A stretch of DNA of 64,000 nucleotides from Candidatus Binatia bacterium (lineage in GTDB: Bacteria > Desulfobacterota > Binatia > UBA1149 > CAITLU01): positions 124,001-188,000 of the forward strand of contig DASXOZ010000013.1 of the NCBI GenBank assembly GCA_036493895.1, written 5' to 3'. Position 1 is the stretch's first letter, and every line of letters begins with the position of its first letter. This document shows positions 49,183-57,716 of the stretch, piece by piece. Position numbers and translations under genes: made by a program. The notes below the pieces were generated by a model, which saw only the letters and a list, made by a program, of their open reading frames with translations, was not told the origin of the DNA and did no database searches.

Positions 49183-50121
49183 TCAGCGCAGCGCCGGGAT
49201 CACTTCGCGGGCAAACAGCGAGAGCGTCTCGTCCATGCCGAGGTCGCCGAACATCACCGCGAAATCGGTGACGCCGCGTGCGATCTTCGCGCGAAGCCCC
49301 GCAATGACGCGATCGGGAGTTCCGGCGACGGCGACTTTGTCGATGTCGGCGAAGCCGCCCAGCATCGCCTTGGCCATCTGCCGCTTGGCCTGGAACGCTT
49401 CCTCGTCGGCGCCGATGACGACCATCATCTGTTCGCTGACGACGATCTCGGAAACGTTGCGACCGACCTCGCGGCAGTGCGACGCCAGCACGCCGTGCAG
49501 CCTCTCGACTTCGTGGGCCGAGCTCATCGGGCAGTTCCAGCGCTGCGCGAAGCGCGCCACCAGGCGCAGCAGCTTTTTTTCGCCGGCGCCGCCGATCGTG
49601 ATCGGAAGCGGATCCTGCAGGGGTTTCGGATTGTTCGGCGCATCGTCGACGCGGTAGTGGCGTCCGGCAAAGCTCGCGCGCTTTTCGCCGAGCATGCGCG
49701 TGACGATCTCGAGCCCCTCCTCGAGCTGGGCAAGACGGGTTCCCATCGGCGGGAAGTCGTAACCGTAGGCCTTGTATTCCTCGTCCATCCAGCCGGCGCC
49801 GATACCGAGCTCGATGCGGCCGCCGCTCAACTGGTCGGCGGTCGCGACGATCTTCGCGAGCAACGCCGGGTTCCGGTACGAGTTGCAGGTCACCATGAGC
49901 CCGAGCCTCAGCGTCGTCGTCGCCTGCGACAGCGCGGCCAGTGTGGTCCACCCTTCGAGGAAATCGAGGTCCTGCATCCCGCGCGCCCAGAAATGGTCGA
50001 CGAGCCAGAGGCCGTCGAAGCCGAGCTTTTCGGCCAGGCAGGCGCGCTCGCGCAGCATCGCCCACGGAAAGCCGGCCTGGGGAAGAAACAGGGAGAACGT
50101 CGCTCGTCGGGGGTTCGTCAT
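49183..50121 (-). CDS. LLM-class flavin-dependent oxidoreductase
   Basis: A 312-residue luciferase-like monooxygenase fold protein, probably using F420 or FMN. Blocks include FSLFLPQAGFPWAMLRERAC, LAEKLGFDGLWLVDHF, RLGLMVTCNSYRNPALLAK, QLSGGRIELGIGAGWMDEEY and LPITIGGAGEKKLLRLVA. These resemble F420-dependent members. Substrate unknown. The stop abuts the 24-bp inverted repeat. Confidence 0.88.
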   Translation of the reverse strand: MTNPRRATFSLFLPQAGFPWAMLRERACLAEKLGFDGLWLVDHFWARGMQDLDFLEGWTTLAALSQATTTLRLGLMVTCNSYRNPALLAKIVATADQLSGGRIELGIGAGWMDEEYKAYGYDFPPMGTRLAQLEEGLEIVTRMLGEKRASFAGRHYRVDDAPNNPKPLQDPLPITIGGAGEKKLLRLVARFAQRWNCPMSSAHEVERLHGVLASHCREVGRNVSEIVVSEQMMVVIGADEEAFQAKRQMAKAMLGGFADIDKVAVAGTPDRVIAGLRAKIARGVTDFAVMFGDLGMDETLSLFAREVIPALR

Positions 50122-50209
50122 GCGCCGATCCTAACGGGCGTGGGCCACGCAGCAAAGACGGGGTTGGCCGGGCTTGGGACCGCCGCTTTGCGGCCGTAGA
50201 ATCGCGAGC

Positions 50210-51028
50210 ATGACGCGGCCAAAACCGCAGAAGCCGCAGCGCACGCGCGAAGAGCCGCCCGTCAGGAGCGCCTCGTCGCTGCTGCCGACGCCGGCCTTCC
50301 ACACTCCGTTTCGCGACCTCGCCCAGGCCTTTTCCACTCGTGCGCCGGCGCCTCCCGCGCGGCCGGCGGTCCGATCCGGTGGCGCGGCAGCTTCGCCGAC
50401 GCGCCCTGACCCCCTCGCCGAAGCACCACGGGAGGGCGGGGCCGAGCCGCCGCTGACGGATGCCGAAGCCCTCGCGCTGTCGGTGGCCGGTGCAGCGCGG
50501 TTGTCGTCCCTTTCGCCGCGGGTACGCATCCGGCGCCGTCCCGACTTGTCCCACATCCAAGAGAAGCGCCGTGAGGACGTCGAGGCGATGGCCCGCGCAG
50601 AGGGTTTCGACATCACGCACGAGGATCTTTACGTGCGCGGTCGCGCAAGCGGTGTCAGCCGTGAGCTTCTCGCGCGCCTGGAGCGGGGCGAATTCCCGAT
50701 CTCTGCACACCTCGATCTTCACGGCATGCCTCTGGAAGACGCGCGGCGCGCCGTCGACGAATTCCTCGTGAACCAGCAGAAACGGGGCCATCGCTGCGTG
50801 CTGCTGGTCACGGGGAAGGGAAAAAACTCGCCTCGCGGGCACGGCGTGCTGCGCGAAAGCGTTCCCGAATGGCTCGCGCGAGGTCCGAGCGCGAGGCGCG
50901 TGCTCGCATTCGCGAGTGCGAGGCCGTGTGACGGCGGTCTCGGTGCACTGGTTGTGTTGATGCGAGGCGGCAGTTCCAGTAAAAATCGGATCGACGTCGA
51001 GCGTGGTGGGCCAGGTCCCCTGACCTGA
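50210..51028 (+). CDS. Smr-domain protein
   Basis: A 272-residue protein starting at ATG 50210. It has a disordered basic/Pro-rich N-terminus (about 1-115) and a helical linker (LSHIQEKRREDVEAMARAEG). The C-terminal Smr domain has ISAHLDLHGMPLEDARRAVD, VLLVTGKGKNSPRGHGVLRE and VLAFASARPCDGGLGALVVL. Smr domains (MutS2 C-terminus, SmrA/YdaL) nick DNA or RNA. The LDLHG and TGKG motifs are intact. Confidence 0.9.
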   Translation: MTRPKPQKPQRTREEPPVRSASSLLPTPAFHTPFRDLAQAFSTRAPAPPARPAVRSGGAAASPTRPDPLAEAPREGGAEPPLTDAEALALSVAGAARLSSLSPRVRIRRRPDLSHIQEKRREDVEAMARAEGFDITHEDLYVRGRASGVSRELLARLERGEFPISAHLDLHGMPLEDARRAVDEFLVNQQKRGHRCVLLVTGKGKNSPRGHGVLRESVPEWLARGPSARRVLAFASARPCDGGLGALVVLMRGGSSSKNRIDVERGGPGPLT

Positions 51029-51102
51029 GTGCGCGCGGCCCGCGCACGGCGACATCGCCGCAAGCGCAGGACGCGCGACCGGGATTCTCGCCCGGGACTG
51101 GC

Positions 51103-51146
51103 GCAAGGCTCACGCAAGGCTGAAGCAAGCCTGAAGCAAGGCTGAT
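51103..51146 (+). promoter_or_regulatory. four 11-bp direct repeats upstream of the propeller gene
   Basis: GCAAGGCTCAC, GCAAGGCTGAA, GCAAGCCTGAA and GCAAGGCTGAT run head to tail at 11-bp spacing, about one helical turn. They end 25-60 bases before the likely start of the next gene. This spacing is typical of sites for dimeric OmpR/PhoB-type regulators; the regulator is unknown. Confidence 0.6.
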
Positions 51147-51170
51147 GGTGGAAGGGTTCCCTCCCGCGCG

Positions 51171-52418
51171 TTGCTCCGGCGAAGGAGGCGTGGAGCGGAT
51201 GCGGAGGTGGTGGTGTTGGAAGCCGAGGAGTCGTGCCGCCTGCTCTACGTGGGAGACGACGGCGACGTCTACCAGTCCAGTCTCAAGGGGAGAACGCGCA
51301 AGCTGACGTGGGGATGGAACGAGCTTTCGAGCTCGGACCGCCTCCATTACGTCTGGCCTTCGTACTCTCCGGACGGCTCCCAGATCGCGTGCTTCGGCGT
51401 TCGCTCCGGCGCCGTGCCTGAAGCCAGCCTTTACACCGTCGCCAACGACGGCATCCGCATGAGCGAGCTGTGGCGCATGACCGAGGCCGCGGCGCCGGTC
51501 TGCGAGAGCTGGTCGCCCGACTCGCGGTCGATCGCCATCCTGCTCCAGGGTCATGACGAGCTGCAACTCGAGGTCGCGAGCGTCGACCGGCCGGGCCGCA
51601 CCACGCTCGTCGACCGCGGCGCGCCACTGTTCTGGTCGTGGTCGCCGCGCGCCGGCCACCTGGCGGTGCACACCGGCGGCAGCTCGAGCATCTACGAGGA
51701 TGCGCGGCTTTCGGTGTTCGAGGTCGGCGCCAAGTGCACGAAGCTCGTCGAGCTCGTGCCCGGAGAATTCCGCACGCCGACGTGGTCTCCCGACGGCTCA
51801 CGCCTTGCCTATGTCGACGCGAGCGATCCGAGCGGCGAGTTTCTGTCGCTGTATCACCTGGACGACGGCCGCATCGACGTGAAGCTGCAGGTCCACGGCC
51901 AGACCGCGATGCTGTGGTCTCCCGACGGGACGACCCTGGCGCTCTCGGAAGCGCTCGGCGACTCCCCGCACGTCTACTCGGGAATCACTCTGGTCGACGT
52001 GGCCAGCGGCGGGGTGCGGCGAATCGAGGACGACGAGGTCGTCAGCTTCTTCTGGACGCCGTGCTCGCGGCGCATCGTCGCGATGGCATTCGACGGCGAC
52101 AGCGGAATGGCGTGGTCGGTGCTCGACACCGACGGCAAGCGCAAGAGCCGGCTCGGCTCGAGCTTCTATCCGAGTCGCGAGCTCGTCTACTTTTCGTGGT
52201 TCTTCGACCAGTTCGCGGTCTCGCACCCGCCGATCTCCGCTGACGGCGCGAGCCTGGTGTTCGCAGGGCACATCGGCGTGCCGGGCGGCGCCCCGATCGC
52301 GTCGCGCGCGCAAAGCAACGTCTACGTGGCCTCGCTCGCAGGCGACGGCGCCGTCGAGCGTGTCGCGTCCGGGCACTTCGCATGCTGGGACGCGCAGCTT
52401 CGCGCAACGGCGGTGTGA
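51171..52418 (+). CDS. TolB/WD40-like beta-propeller protein
   Basis: A protein of up to 415 residues made of about seven beta-propeller blades with WSPDG-type repeats (PSYSPDGSQIACF, SWSPDSRSIAILL, WSWSPRAGHLAVH, PTWSPDGSRLAYVD, LWSPDGTTLALSE, FFWTPCSRRIVAMA, PISADGASLVFAG). No signal peptide is obvious. TTG 51171 is the longest start, but in-frame GTGs at 51207-51213, just after GCGGAGG, are more likely. Function unknown; such propellers bind proteins or small ligands. It overlaps the next gene by 37 bases. Confidence 0.82.
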   Translation: MLRRRRRGADAEVVVLEAEESCRLLYVGDDGDVYQSSLKGRTRKLTWGWNELSSSDRLHYVWPSYSPDGSQIACFGVRSGAVPEASLYTVANDGIRMSELWRMTEAAAPVCESWSPDSRSIAILLQGHDELQLEVASVDRPGRTTLVDRGAPLFWSWSPRAGHLAVHTGGSSSIYEDARLSVFEVGAKCTKLVELVPGEFRTPTWSPDGSRLAYVDASDPSGEFLSLYHLDDGRIDVKLQVHGQTAMLWSPDGTTLALSEALGDSPHVYSGITLVDVASGGVRRIEDDEVVSFFWTPCSRRIVAMAFDGDSGMAWSVLDTDGKRKSRLGSSFYPSRELVYFSWFFDQFAVSHPPISADGASLVFAGHIGVPGGAPIASRAQSNVYVASLAGDGAVERVASGHFACWDAQLRATAV

Positions 52419-52999
52419 GAGGATCGCGTCCCCTCCTCGTTCTTCCGCACCTGATCAGCCTGCTGCGGCCTGCGATCGGTATCGCCGTTCTGACCATTTT
52501 CGGTGATGTGACAAAATCCACAGCCGTCCCCGTCCTCGTCGCGGCGGCGTGCGCAAGCGACTGGCTCGACGGGCGGATCGCGCGAAGGCTCGGTCTCGAG
52601 ACTGCGACGGGCCGCATTCTCGACAACCTCTGCGACTTTGCGTTCCTGCTGTGCATGTTCGCGTTCTTTGCGCGCGTGGGGCTGTGGAGCCCGCCGGTGT
52701 GGGGGCGCCTGGTGCGCCAGTGGGCGGGTGCGAACCGGCTGCCGGCGTACGCGCTCCTCACGTCGTTCGGGATTTATTTCGTTCGCCTCATGGCGGACCT
52801 CGCGCGGGGCCGGGAGCCGCGCCGCACCTCCCGGGGACACGCGGCGGGCATCGCGAACTACGGGCTGGTGCTGGCCGGCGCGGCCCAGATGCTGCCCGGC
52901 GTCGATCTCGGGCCCTGGCTTCTCGAGGCCGCGATGGTGGTCGTGGCGATCATGAATTTCGCGGCGGTGGGCGAAAACATCCTTTTGCTGGCCGATTGA
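52382..52999 (+). CDS. CDP-alcohol phosphatidyltransferase family membrane protein
   Basis: A 205-residue polytopic enzyme with the family signature D-x2-DG-x2-AR-x8-G-x3-D-x3-D in SDWLDGRIARRLGLETATG followed by RILDNLCD. It transfers a phosphatidyl or phosphoalcohol group from a CDP-alcohol; the acceptor is not evident. About six hydrophobic segments. It overlaps the propeller gene by 37 bases; the start may be internal. Confidence 0.85.
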   Translation: MLGRAASRNGGVRGSRPLLVLPHLISLLRPAIGIAVLTIFGDVTKSTAVPVLVAAACASDWLDGRIARRLGLETATGRILDNLCDFAFLLCMFAFFARVGLWSPPVWGRLVRQWAGANRLPAYALLTSFGIYFVRLMADLARGREPRRTSRGHAAGIANYGLVLAGAAQMLPGVDLGPWLLEAAMVVVAIMNFAAVGENILLLAD

Positions 53000-53066
53000 G
53001 GCCCGGCCTCGCCGCCGCGAAAGGCGCGATGTTCCACCGCCACGCGCGCAGGCTTAGAATGGCTCC

Positions 53067-54005
53067 GTGAAAGTGCATCGGAATCCACGGCGCGTGCGCG
53101 CCTTGCGCTGGAATCCACGGCGCGTGCGCGCCTTCCATTGGAACCCGCGGCGCGTGCGCGCCTTCGTGGCGGGGCTCGTTTTCGCGAGCTGCACGCCGGT
53201 GTCCCAGTCCTACCAGGTCCACAGCGCCGACATCGGCTGCGACGAAGCGAACCGCTACGTCTACAAGGCCGTCGAAGACATGCACATGAAGGTCACGTCG
53301 TTCAACCAGGCGCATCCCGGGCAGCCGGGGCACCTGACGGCCGTGGGACGCGACCGCAGCGGCAGCGTCGACATCCGGTGCAACGACAGCGGTGTCGAGA
53401 TCAAGCCGAACCAGACGTCGTTCGGCGACAAGACGTTCGAGCGCGGGATCTTTCTTTCGGTCACGGGCAGAAGCGGCCTCAAGATCGACCAGGGCGAAGT
53501 CACGGGCCGCGAAAAGCCGGCCGGCGATCTCGCGCAGGCGGTCGCCGAAGGCACGCCGGCGCCGAGCGGCAGCGTCCTGGTCGACGTGCAGCCCCAGCGC
53601 GGCTTCGAGTCGGTGCTGGACTTCGACGCGGATCTTTCGGCGGCGGGGATCCTTCCGATCCGGTTCACGATCCGCAACGGATCCAAGCGCTCGTATTCGC
53701 TGACGCTCGAAGGCATCAGCGTGCGATTGAAGGACTCCGAGGCGGTCGCGACGCGAATGTCGTCGGCCGATGCCGCGGCAAAGCTCTCCGCCAAGGCGGG
53801 CTCGGGCGGCAAGCAGACCGACGTCGGAAACGTCGAGTCGGCAAAGAAGATCCTCGCCGAAAAGGAGCTGAAACCCGCGAAGCTGACGCCGGGCGCGTCG
53901 GCAACGGGATATCTGTACTATCCGGTGGCCGACTACGATCGCGCGAAGATCCAGATGATGGACATCGCAGCCGAAGAAGCGGAAACCTTTCTCGTCGAGT
54001 TCTGA
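53067..54005 (+). CDS. predicted lipoprotein with repeat-derived N-terminus
   Basis: A protein of 312 residues from GTG 53067. Residues 5-34 are three copies of an NPRRVRAFHW-type decapeptide encoded by a 30-bp DNA repeat, immediately before a lipoprotein signal (AFVAGLVFASC). GTG 53154, inside the third repeat, would give MRAFVAGLVFASC, a short but proper lipoprotein signal, and is probably the true start. The mature part (SYQVHSADIGCDEANRYVYK, and GFESVLDFDADLSAAG) is a soluble domain I do not recognise. Confidence 0.75.
   Translation: MKVHRNPRRVRALRWNPRRVRAFHWNPRRVRAFVAGLVFASCTPVSQSYQVHSADIGCDEANRYVYKAVEDMHMKVTSFNQAHPGQPGHLTAVGRDRSGSVDIRCNDSGVEIKPNQTSFGDKTFERGIFLSVTGRSGLKIDQGEVTGREKPAGDLAQAVAEGTPAPSGSVLVDVQPQRGFESVLDFDADLSAAGILPIRFTIRNGSKRSYSLTLEGISVRLKDSEAVATRMSSADAAAKLSAKAGSGGKQTDVGNVESAKKILAEKELKPAKLTPGASATGYLYYPVADYDRAKIQMMDIAAEEAETFLVEF
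53080..53169. repeat. 30-bp tandem repeat, three copies
   Basis: Units start at 53080, 53110 and 53140. The first two begin GGAATCCACGGCGCG and the third GGAACCCGCGGCGCG; each has the inverted core GGCGCG-TG-CGCGCC. The period is a multiple of three, so it reads through as a decapeptide repeat at the start of the lipoprotein gene. Confidence 0.9.
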
Positions 54006-54035
54006 CGGTCCATCCGTCAAGCCGCTCCTGCTGCA

Positions 54036-55916
54036 TTGAGAACCACGCTTCACAGGCTCCTGGCTGGCCGCGGCGGCACGGCGACGGCCGCCGAGATGCT
54101 CGACGTCGTCTTCGACGGACGCGGGCGCGACTCCGCGTTCGGTCGCCATTTCCTCGCCGCGCTTCTCGCCGACGACCCGCGCTTCCAGGAAGACGACGGC
54201 CTGTGGCGCCTGGTCGAGGAGCACGTGCTCGATGCGGCGCTGGCATCGGCGCCGTTCGTCGTCGTCGACCTCGAAACCACCGGTCATCGCCCTGACGACG
54301 GCGGCGTCACCGAGATCGGTGCGATCCGCCTCGAGGGTCTTCGCGAAGTCGGGCGCTTCGAGACGCTGGTGCATCCGGGCCGTCCCATCCCGAGCTTCGT
54401 CACCAAGCTGACGGGAATCTCCGACGCGATGGTCGCCGGCGCACCGCCGCTTTCCGACGTGATCGGTCGCTTCGCGGATTTCGCCGACGGCGCCGTGCTG
54501 GTCGCGCACAATGCCGCATTCGACGCGCGTCTTCTCGATCGCGCGTGCCGCAAGTGGCTTTCGCGTCCGCTCGGGCTTCCGGCAGTGTGCACCGTCAAGC
54601 TCGCGCAGAGGCTGATGCCCGAGCAGAAGCGCACGTCGCTCGAAGCGCTGTCCGAGCATTTCGGATTCGCGTCGGGGACACGGCACCGCGCGATGGCCGA
54701 TGCCGAGCGCACGGTCGACCTTCTCGCGCGTTTCGTCCCGATGCTGCAGGAGCGCGGCGCTTCGCGCGTGCAGCACCTGATCGAGGCGCAGGAAGATCCG
54801 GTGACGCCGCGCCGCCTCGAGATCCGCGTGCGCCAGGCCGATCTCGAGGATCTTCCCGAAGCGCCCGGCGTCTACCGGCTCGTCGGCCGCGAGGAAGAGC
54901 CGCTGCTGGTGGGGCGCGCGGCCAACCTTCGCGAACGGGTGCTGCAGTACTTCCTCGACATCGATCACATGAGCGATCGCCAGCTCGGCATGGTCGCCAA
55001 GACCTGGGAAGTTTCGTTCACGCGCTGCGGCTCCGCGCTCGAGGCCGCACTGCTCGAAGCTGCCGAAGTGCACCGCCTCGAGCCCGCGTACAATCGCGGT
55101 GATCGCCATCTTCCGCGCAGCTCGTTCGTCAAGGTCACGGTGCGCTCGCCGTTCGCGCGCGTGTTCGTCGCCGGCCGCGTCGCGAACGACGGAGCGTTGT
55201 ACGTGGGCCCCCTTCGCGGGCGCGCGTTCGCCGACGATGCGGCCGAGCTGGTCGCTGCCGCGTTCCGCCTTCGCACCTGCCCGGGCCCGCTTCGTCCCGA
55301 TCCTGCTTTCCAGCCGTGCCCGCTCGGACCCTCGGGCCGGTGCTCGAGCCCGTGCAACGCGAGCGTCGCGGTCGCGCAGTACAACGAGCAGATCCGCGCG
55401 CTCGACCGCTGCCTGCGAAGCCGCTTCGGGCCGCGCGAGCTGATGGCCGCTGCCGGCGTCGTTTCCGGCACTCCCGATTACGGCCGCTTCCAGGCAGCTG
55501 CGCGGCGCCTCGAAAGGCTCGCGCAGCGCTCGCACTGGCTCGTCAACGCCTTGCACTACCTCGCAGTCGCGCCCGGCGCCGACGGTGGGCTCTTCGTCGC
55601 GGCAGTGATCGCCGGGCGTTGTGTCGGAATGTGGAACGTCTCGAGCGAGGCTGCAGTCGATGTTCTCGTTGGCGACGTGCGGCGGTTCTGGGCGGGCCAG
55701 ATGCCGGCGCGAGACGAATTGCCGGCGGCCGATGCGAGCACCATCCTCGCGGTCTGGCTGCAGGAGGCCGACCCGGGCGGATCCGAAACGCTCATTCCTC
55801 TCGAGGAAGGCGACGAAGCGAGCCTTGGCGCCGGCCGCGACCGCCTGCTCGCAAGACTTGATGACCCCGGCGCGGTCGCATCGACTTCCAGGCCCGCCCC
55901 CGTACCCTCGCGATAA
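54036..55916 (+). CDS. DEDDh exonuclease fused to UvrC-like GIY-YIG nuclease
   Basis: A 626-residue two-nuclease protein. Residues about 70-240 are a DnaQ-type DEDDh exonuclease: PFVVVDLETTGH, VLVAHNAAFDARLL and RHRAMADAERT supply D, E, D, H and D. Residues about 265-370 form the GIY-YIG domain of UvrC (APGVYRLVGREEEPLLVGRA, then ANLRERVLQYF, ALLEAAEVHRLEPAYN). A four-Cys module follows with spacing C-x12-C-x7-C-x3-C, close to the UvrC Fe-S site. UvrC's C-terminal nuclease and HhH domains are absent. Similar fusions occur in actinobacteria. TTG start; a repair role is likely. Confidence 0.9.
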   Translation: MRTTLHRLLAGRGGTATAAEMLDVVFDGRGRDSAFGRHFLAALLADDPRFQEDDGLWRLVEEHVLDAALASAPFVVVDLETTGHRPDDGGVTEIGAIRLEGLREVGRFETLVHPGRPIPSFVTKLTGISDAMVAGAPPLSDVIGRFADFADGAVLVAHNAAFDARLLDRACRKWLSRPLGLPAVCTVKLAQRLMPEQKRTSLEALSEHFGFASGTRHRAMADAERTVDLLARFVPMLQERGASRVQHLIEAQEDPVTPRRLEIRVRQADLEDLPEAPGVYRLVGREEEPLLVGRAANLRERVLQYFLDIDHMSDRQLGMVAKTWEVSFTRCGSALEAALLEAAEVHRLEPAYNRGDRHLPRSSFVKVTVRSPFARVFVAGRVANDGALYVGPLRGRAFADDAAELVAAAFRLRTCPGPLRPDPAFQPCPLGPSGRCSSPCNASVAVAQYNEQIRALDRCLRSRFGPRELMAAAGVVSGTPDYGRFQAAARRLERLAQRSHWLVNALHYLAVAPGADGGLFVAAVIAGRCVGMWNVSSEAAVDVLVGDVRRFWAGQMPARDELPAADASTILAVWLQEADPGGSETLIPLEEGDEASLGAGRDRLLARLDDPGAVASTSRPAPVPSR

Positions 55917-56049
55917 CGTTCGACGCTTCGATTCTTCGGCGCCGGCCTGCTCAAGAGGTCGAAATTACAGCGCTTCTCCGAGGACAGGCTGCTTGCCCGC
56001 GAAATGCTCGGCTGATATCCGCACGCGCCGGCCCTCGGTTACCCGCCCG

Positions 56050-56889
56050 ATGAAGAAACCCCGCCTGATCCTTACTGCCGACGATTTCGGGCTGTGGCCC
56101 GAAGTGAACGACGCCGTCATCGCCGGCTACGACAGCGGCATCGTCAGCAGTGCGAGCATGCGCGTCTCGGCGACGGCATCGAACTCGGCCGCAGTGGCTG
56201 CGCGGCTGAGGCCGGGACTCTCGGTCGGGCTCCAGCTCGTGCTTTGCGACGGGCAGTCGACGCTGCCGAGGCGACACATCCGCGATCTCGTCGACGCCTC
56301 GGGACGCTTCGTCGAGCGTCCGCTGGAGGCCGTGTGGCACTATCGCCGCCGTGGTGGCCTTCGCGAGCAGCTCAAGGCGGAGATCCGCGCCCAGGTCGAG
56401 AAATTCCTGTCGACCGGCCTCTATCTCAGCTTCGTGTCGTCGCACCACAACCTGCACCTGCAGCCTTCGGTGCTGTCGGTGATCCGGGAGCTGGCCGAGG
56501 ACTACCCGATCCACGCAATGAGGCGCTCGGTCTCTCGCCTGGTCGAATACGAGACGCGCTCCGGGTACGCCGGCTTCGAATCCAGGATCGAGATCATGCT
56601 GCTCGGCATGATGACGCGCTACGGGAGCCTGCGTGCTCGCCGCTTCGTCGGCGCCGACCGCGTCGACGTGCTGAGCGCCGGCCGCCCGGCAACCGAAGGA
56701 GACGTCGCATCGCGCATCGCGTCTCTTCGCAGCGGCGTCACCGAGCTGGTCTGCCGTCCGGGCTCGCTGCTGCCCCAGTTCGACGGCATCGCCGAAGCAG
56801 CGGTCGTGACGAGCCGTCGCGTGCGCGATACCATCACGTCGAGCGGGATCGAGCTGATCTCCTACCGCACCCTCTTCGAAGAAATCTGA
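56050..56889 (+). CDS. YdjC/ChbG/HpnK-family carbohydrate deacetylase-like protein
   Basis: A 279-residue protein beginning at ATG 56050 with LILTADDFGLWPEVNDAVIA, the family metal-site motif (DDFG). SSASMRVSATASNSAAV and FVSSHHNLHLQPSV (second His motif) follow. The first conserved His motif (GLHL) reads VGLQLVL here, so a metal ligand may be missing. HpnK acts in hopanoid synthesis and ChbG on acetylated sugars; neither is supported specifically. The 133 bases upstream show no clear promoter. Confidence 0.8.
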   Translation: MKKPRLILTADDFGLWPEVNDAVIAGYDSGIVSSASMRVSATASNSAAVAARLRPGLSVGLQLVLCDGQSTLPRRHIRDLVDASGRFVERPLEAVWHYRRRGGLREQLKAEIRAQVEKFLSTGLYLSFVSSHHNLHLQPSVLSVIRELAEDYPIHAMRRSVSRLVEYETRSGYAGFESRIEIMLLGMMTRYGSLRARRFVGADRVDVLSAGRPATEGDVASRIASLRSGVTELVCRPGSLLPQFDGIAEAAVVTSRRVRDTITSSGIELISYRTLFEEI

Positions 56890-57001
56890 GCTTCGTGTAC
56901 GCGCCTGCGGCGCGACGGTGCGCGCGCCCGGGTGTGGCCACGACGCCTCGGAGCACCGGGGCGCGCCCATTCGAGTCCCAGCGACACGAGATCGCACGAA
57001 T

Positions 57002-57023
57002 GCGTCCCCGCAATGGGGGACGC
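57002..57023. other. short perfect hairpin in an intergenic region
   Basis: GCGTCCCC-GCAATG-GGGGACGC forms an 8-bp stem with a 6-base loop, in the 252-base gap between the deacetylase-like gene and the ferritin-like gene. It may be a terminator without a U-run. The rest of that gap holds nothing I can name. Confidence 0.4.
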
Positions 57024-57141
57024 TGCTGTCAAACCGTGTGGCTGGGCGGCGGAGTCGGACGTAGCGTGACGTCGTATCCGCGGTGGCCCCGCCTTCGCGT
57101 CGCGCGCGGGCGCGGCCTCGCGTGCCACACGGAGAACCACG

Positions 57142-57708
57142 ATGTCTTCGCCGTCCACCACGACGCCCGACTCCCACAAGCCTTTCCTCACCGACGTCCA
57201 GACGATCCGCGAGCGCGCGCGCCAGCACATGGAGCGCGGTGCGGTCACGGAAGGCTACCGGGCCGACCGGGAGACGGTGCTTCGCCTGCTCAACGAGGCG
57301 CTGGCGACCGAGGTCGTCTGCGTGCTGCGCTACAAGCGCCACTATTTCTGCGCGACCGGAATCAACGCCGAAAGCGTCGCCGCCGAGTTCCTCGAGCACG
57401 CGGGCCAGGAACAGGAACACGCCGACGAGATCTCGCGCCGCATCGTGCAGCTCGGCGGCGAGCCCAACCTCTCGCCCGAGGGGATGCTCTCGCGCAGCCA
57501 TTCGGAATATGTCGAAGGCCAGTCGCTGATCGACATGATTCGCGAGGACCTGGTTGCCGAGCGCGTCGCGATCGAAAGCTATACTGAAATGGTGCGTTAC
57601 ATCGGGCAGGACGACCCGACGACGCGACGGATGCTCGAAGGGATCCTGGCCGTCGAGGAGGAGCACGCCGACGACCTGCAGAACCTTCTCGAGCGAATCA
57701 GGACCTGA
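57142..57708 (+). CDS. ferritin-like diiron protein
   Basis: A 188-residue four-helix-bundle protein. Diiron ligands are in LNEALATEVVCVLRYKRHYF (Glu), HAGQEQEHADEISRRIVQLG (ExxH), LVAERVAIESYTEMV (Glu) and LAVEEEHADDLQNLL (ExxH). It resembles bacterioferritin and Dps-like DUF892 proteins; no clear heme-binding Met was identified. Iron storage or peroxide detoxification is likely. The permease gene starts 8 bases downstream. Confidence 0.88.
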   Translation: MSSPSTTTPDSHKPFLTDVQTIRERARQHMERGAVTEGYRADRETVLRLLNEALATEVVCVLRYKRHYFCATGINAESVAAEFLEHAGQEQEHADEISRRIVQLGGEPNLSPEGMLSRSHSEYVEGQSLIDMIREDLVAERVAIESYTEMVRYIGQDDPTTRRMLEGILAVEEEHADDLQNLLERIRT

Positions 57709-57716
57709 CGAACGCC

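Noticed and set aside
52950..55556. 868-residue antisense open frame
   Set aside because: Lies antisense to the lipoprotein and exonuclease-UvrC genes, which have clear domains; composition is that of a shadow.
56960..57030. possible tRNA (ATTCGAGTCCC resembles a T-loop)
   Set aside because: The flanking bases do not pair into a T-stem, and no acceptor or anticodon arm could be drawn.
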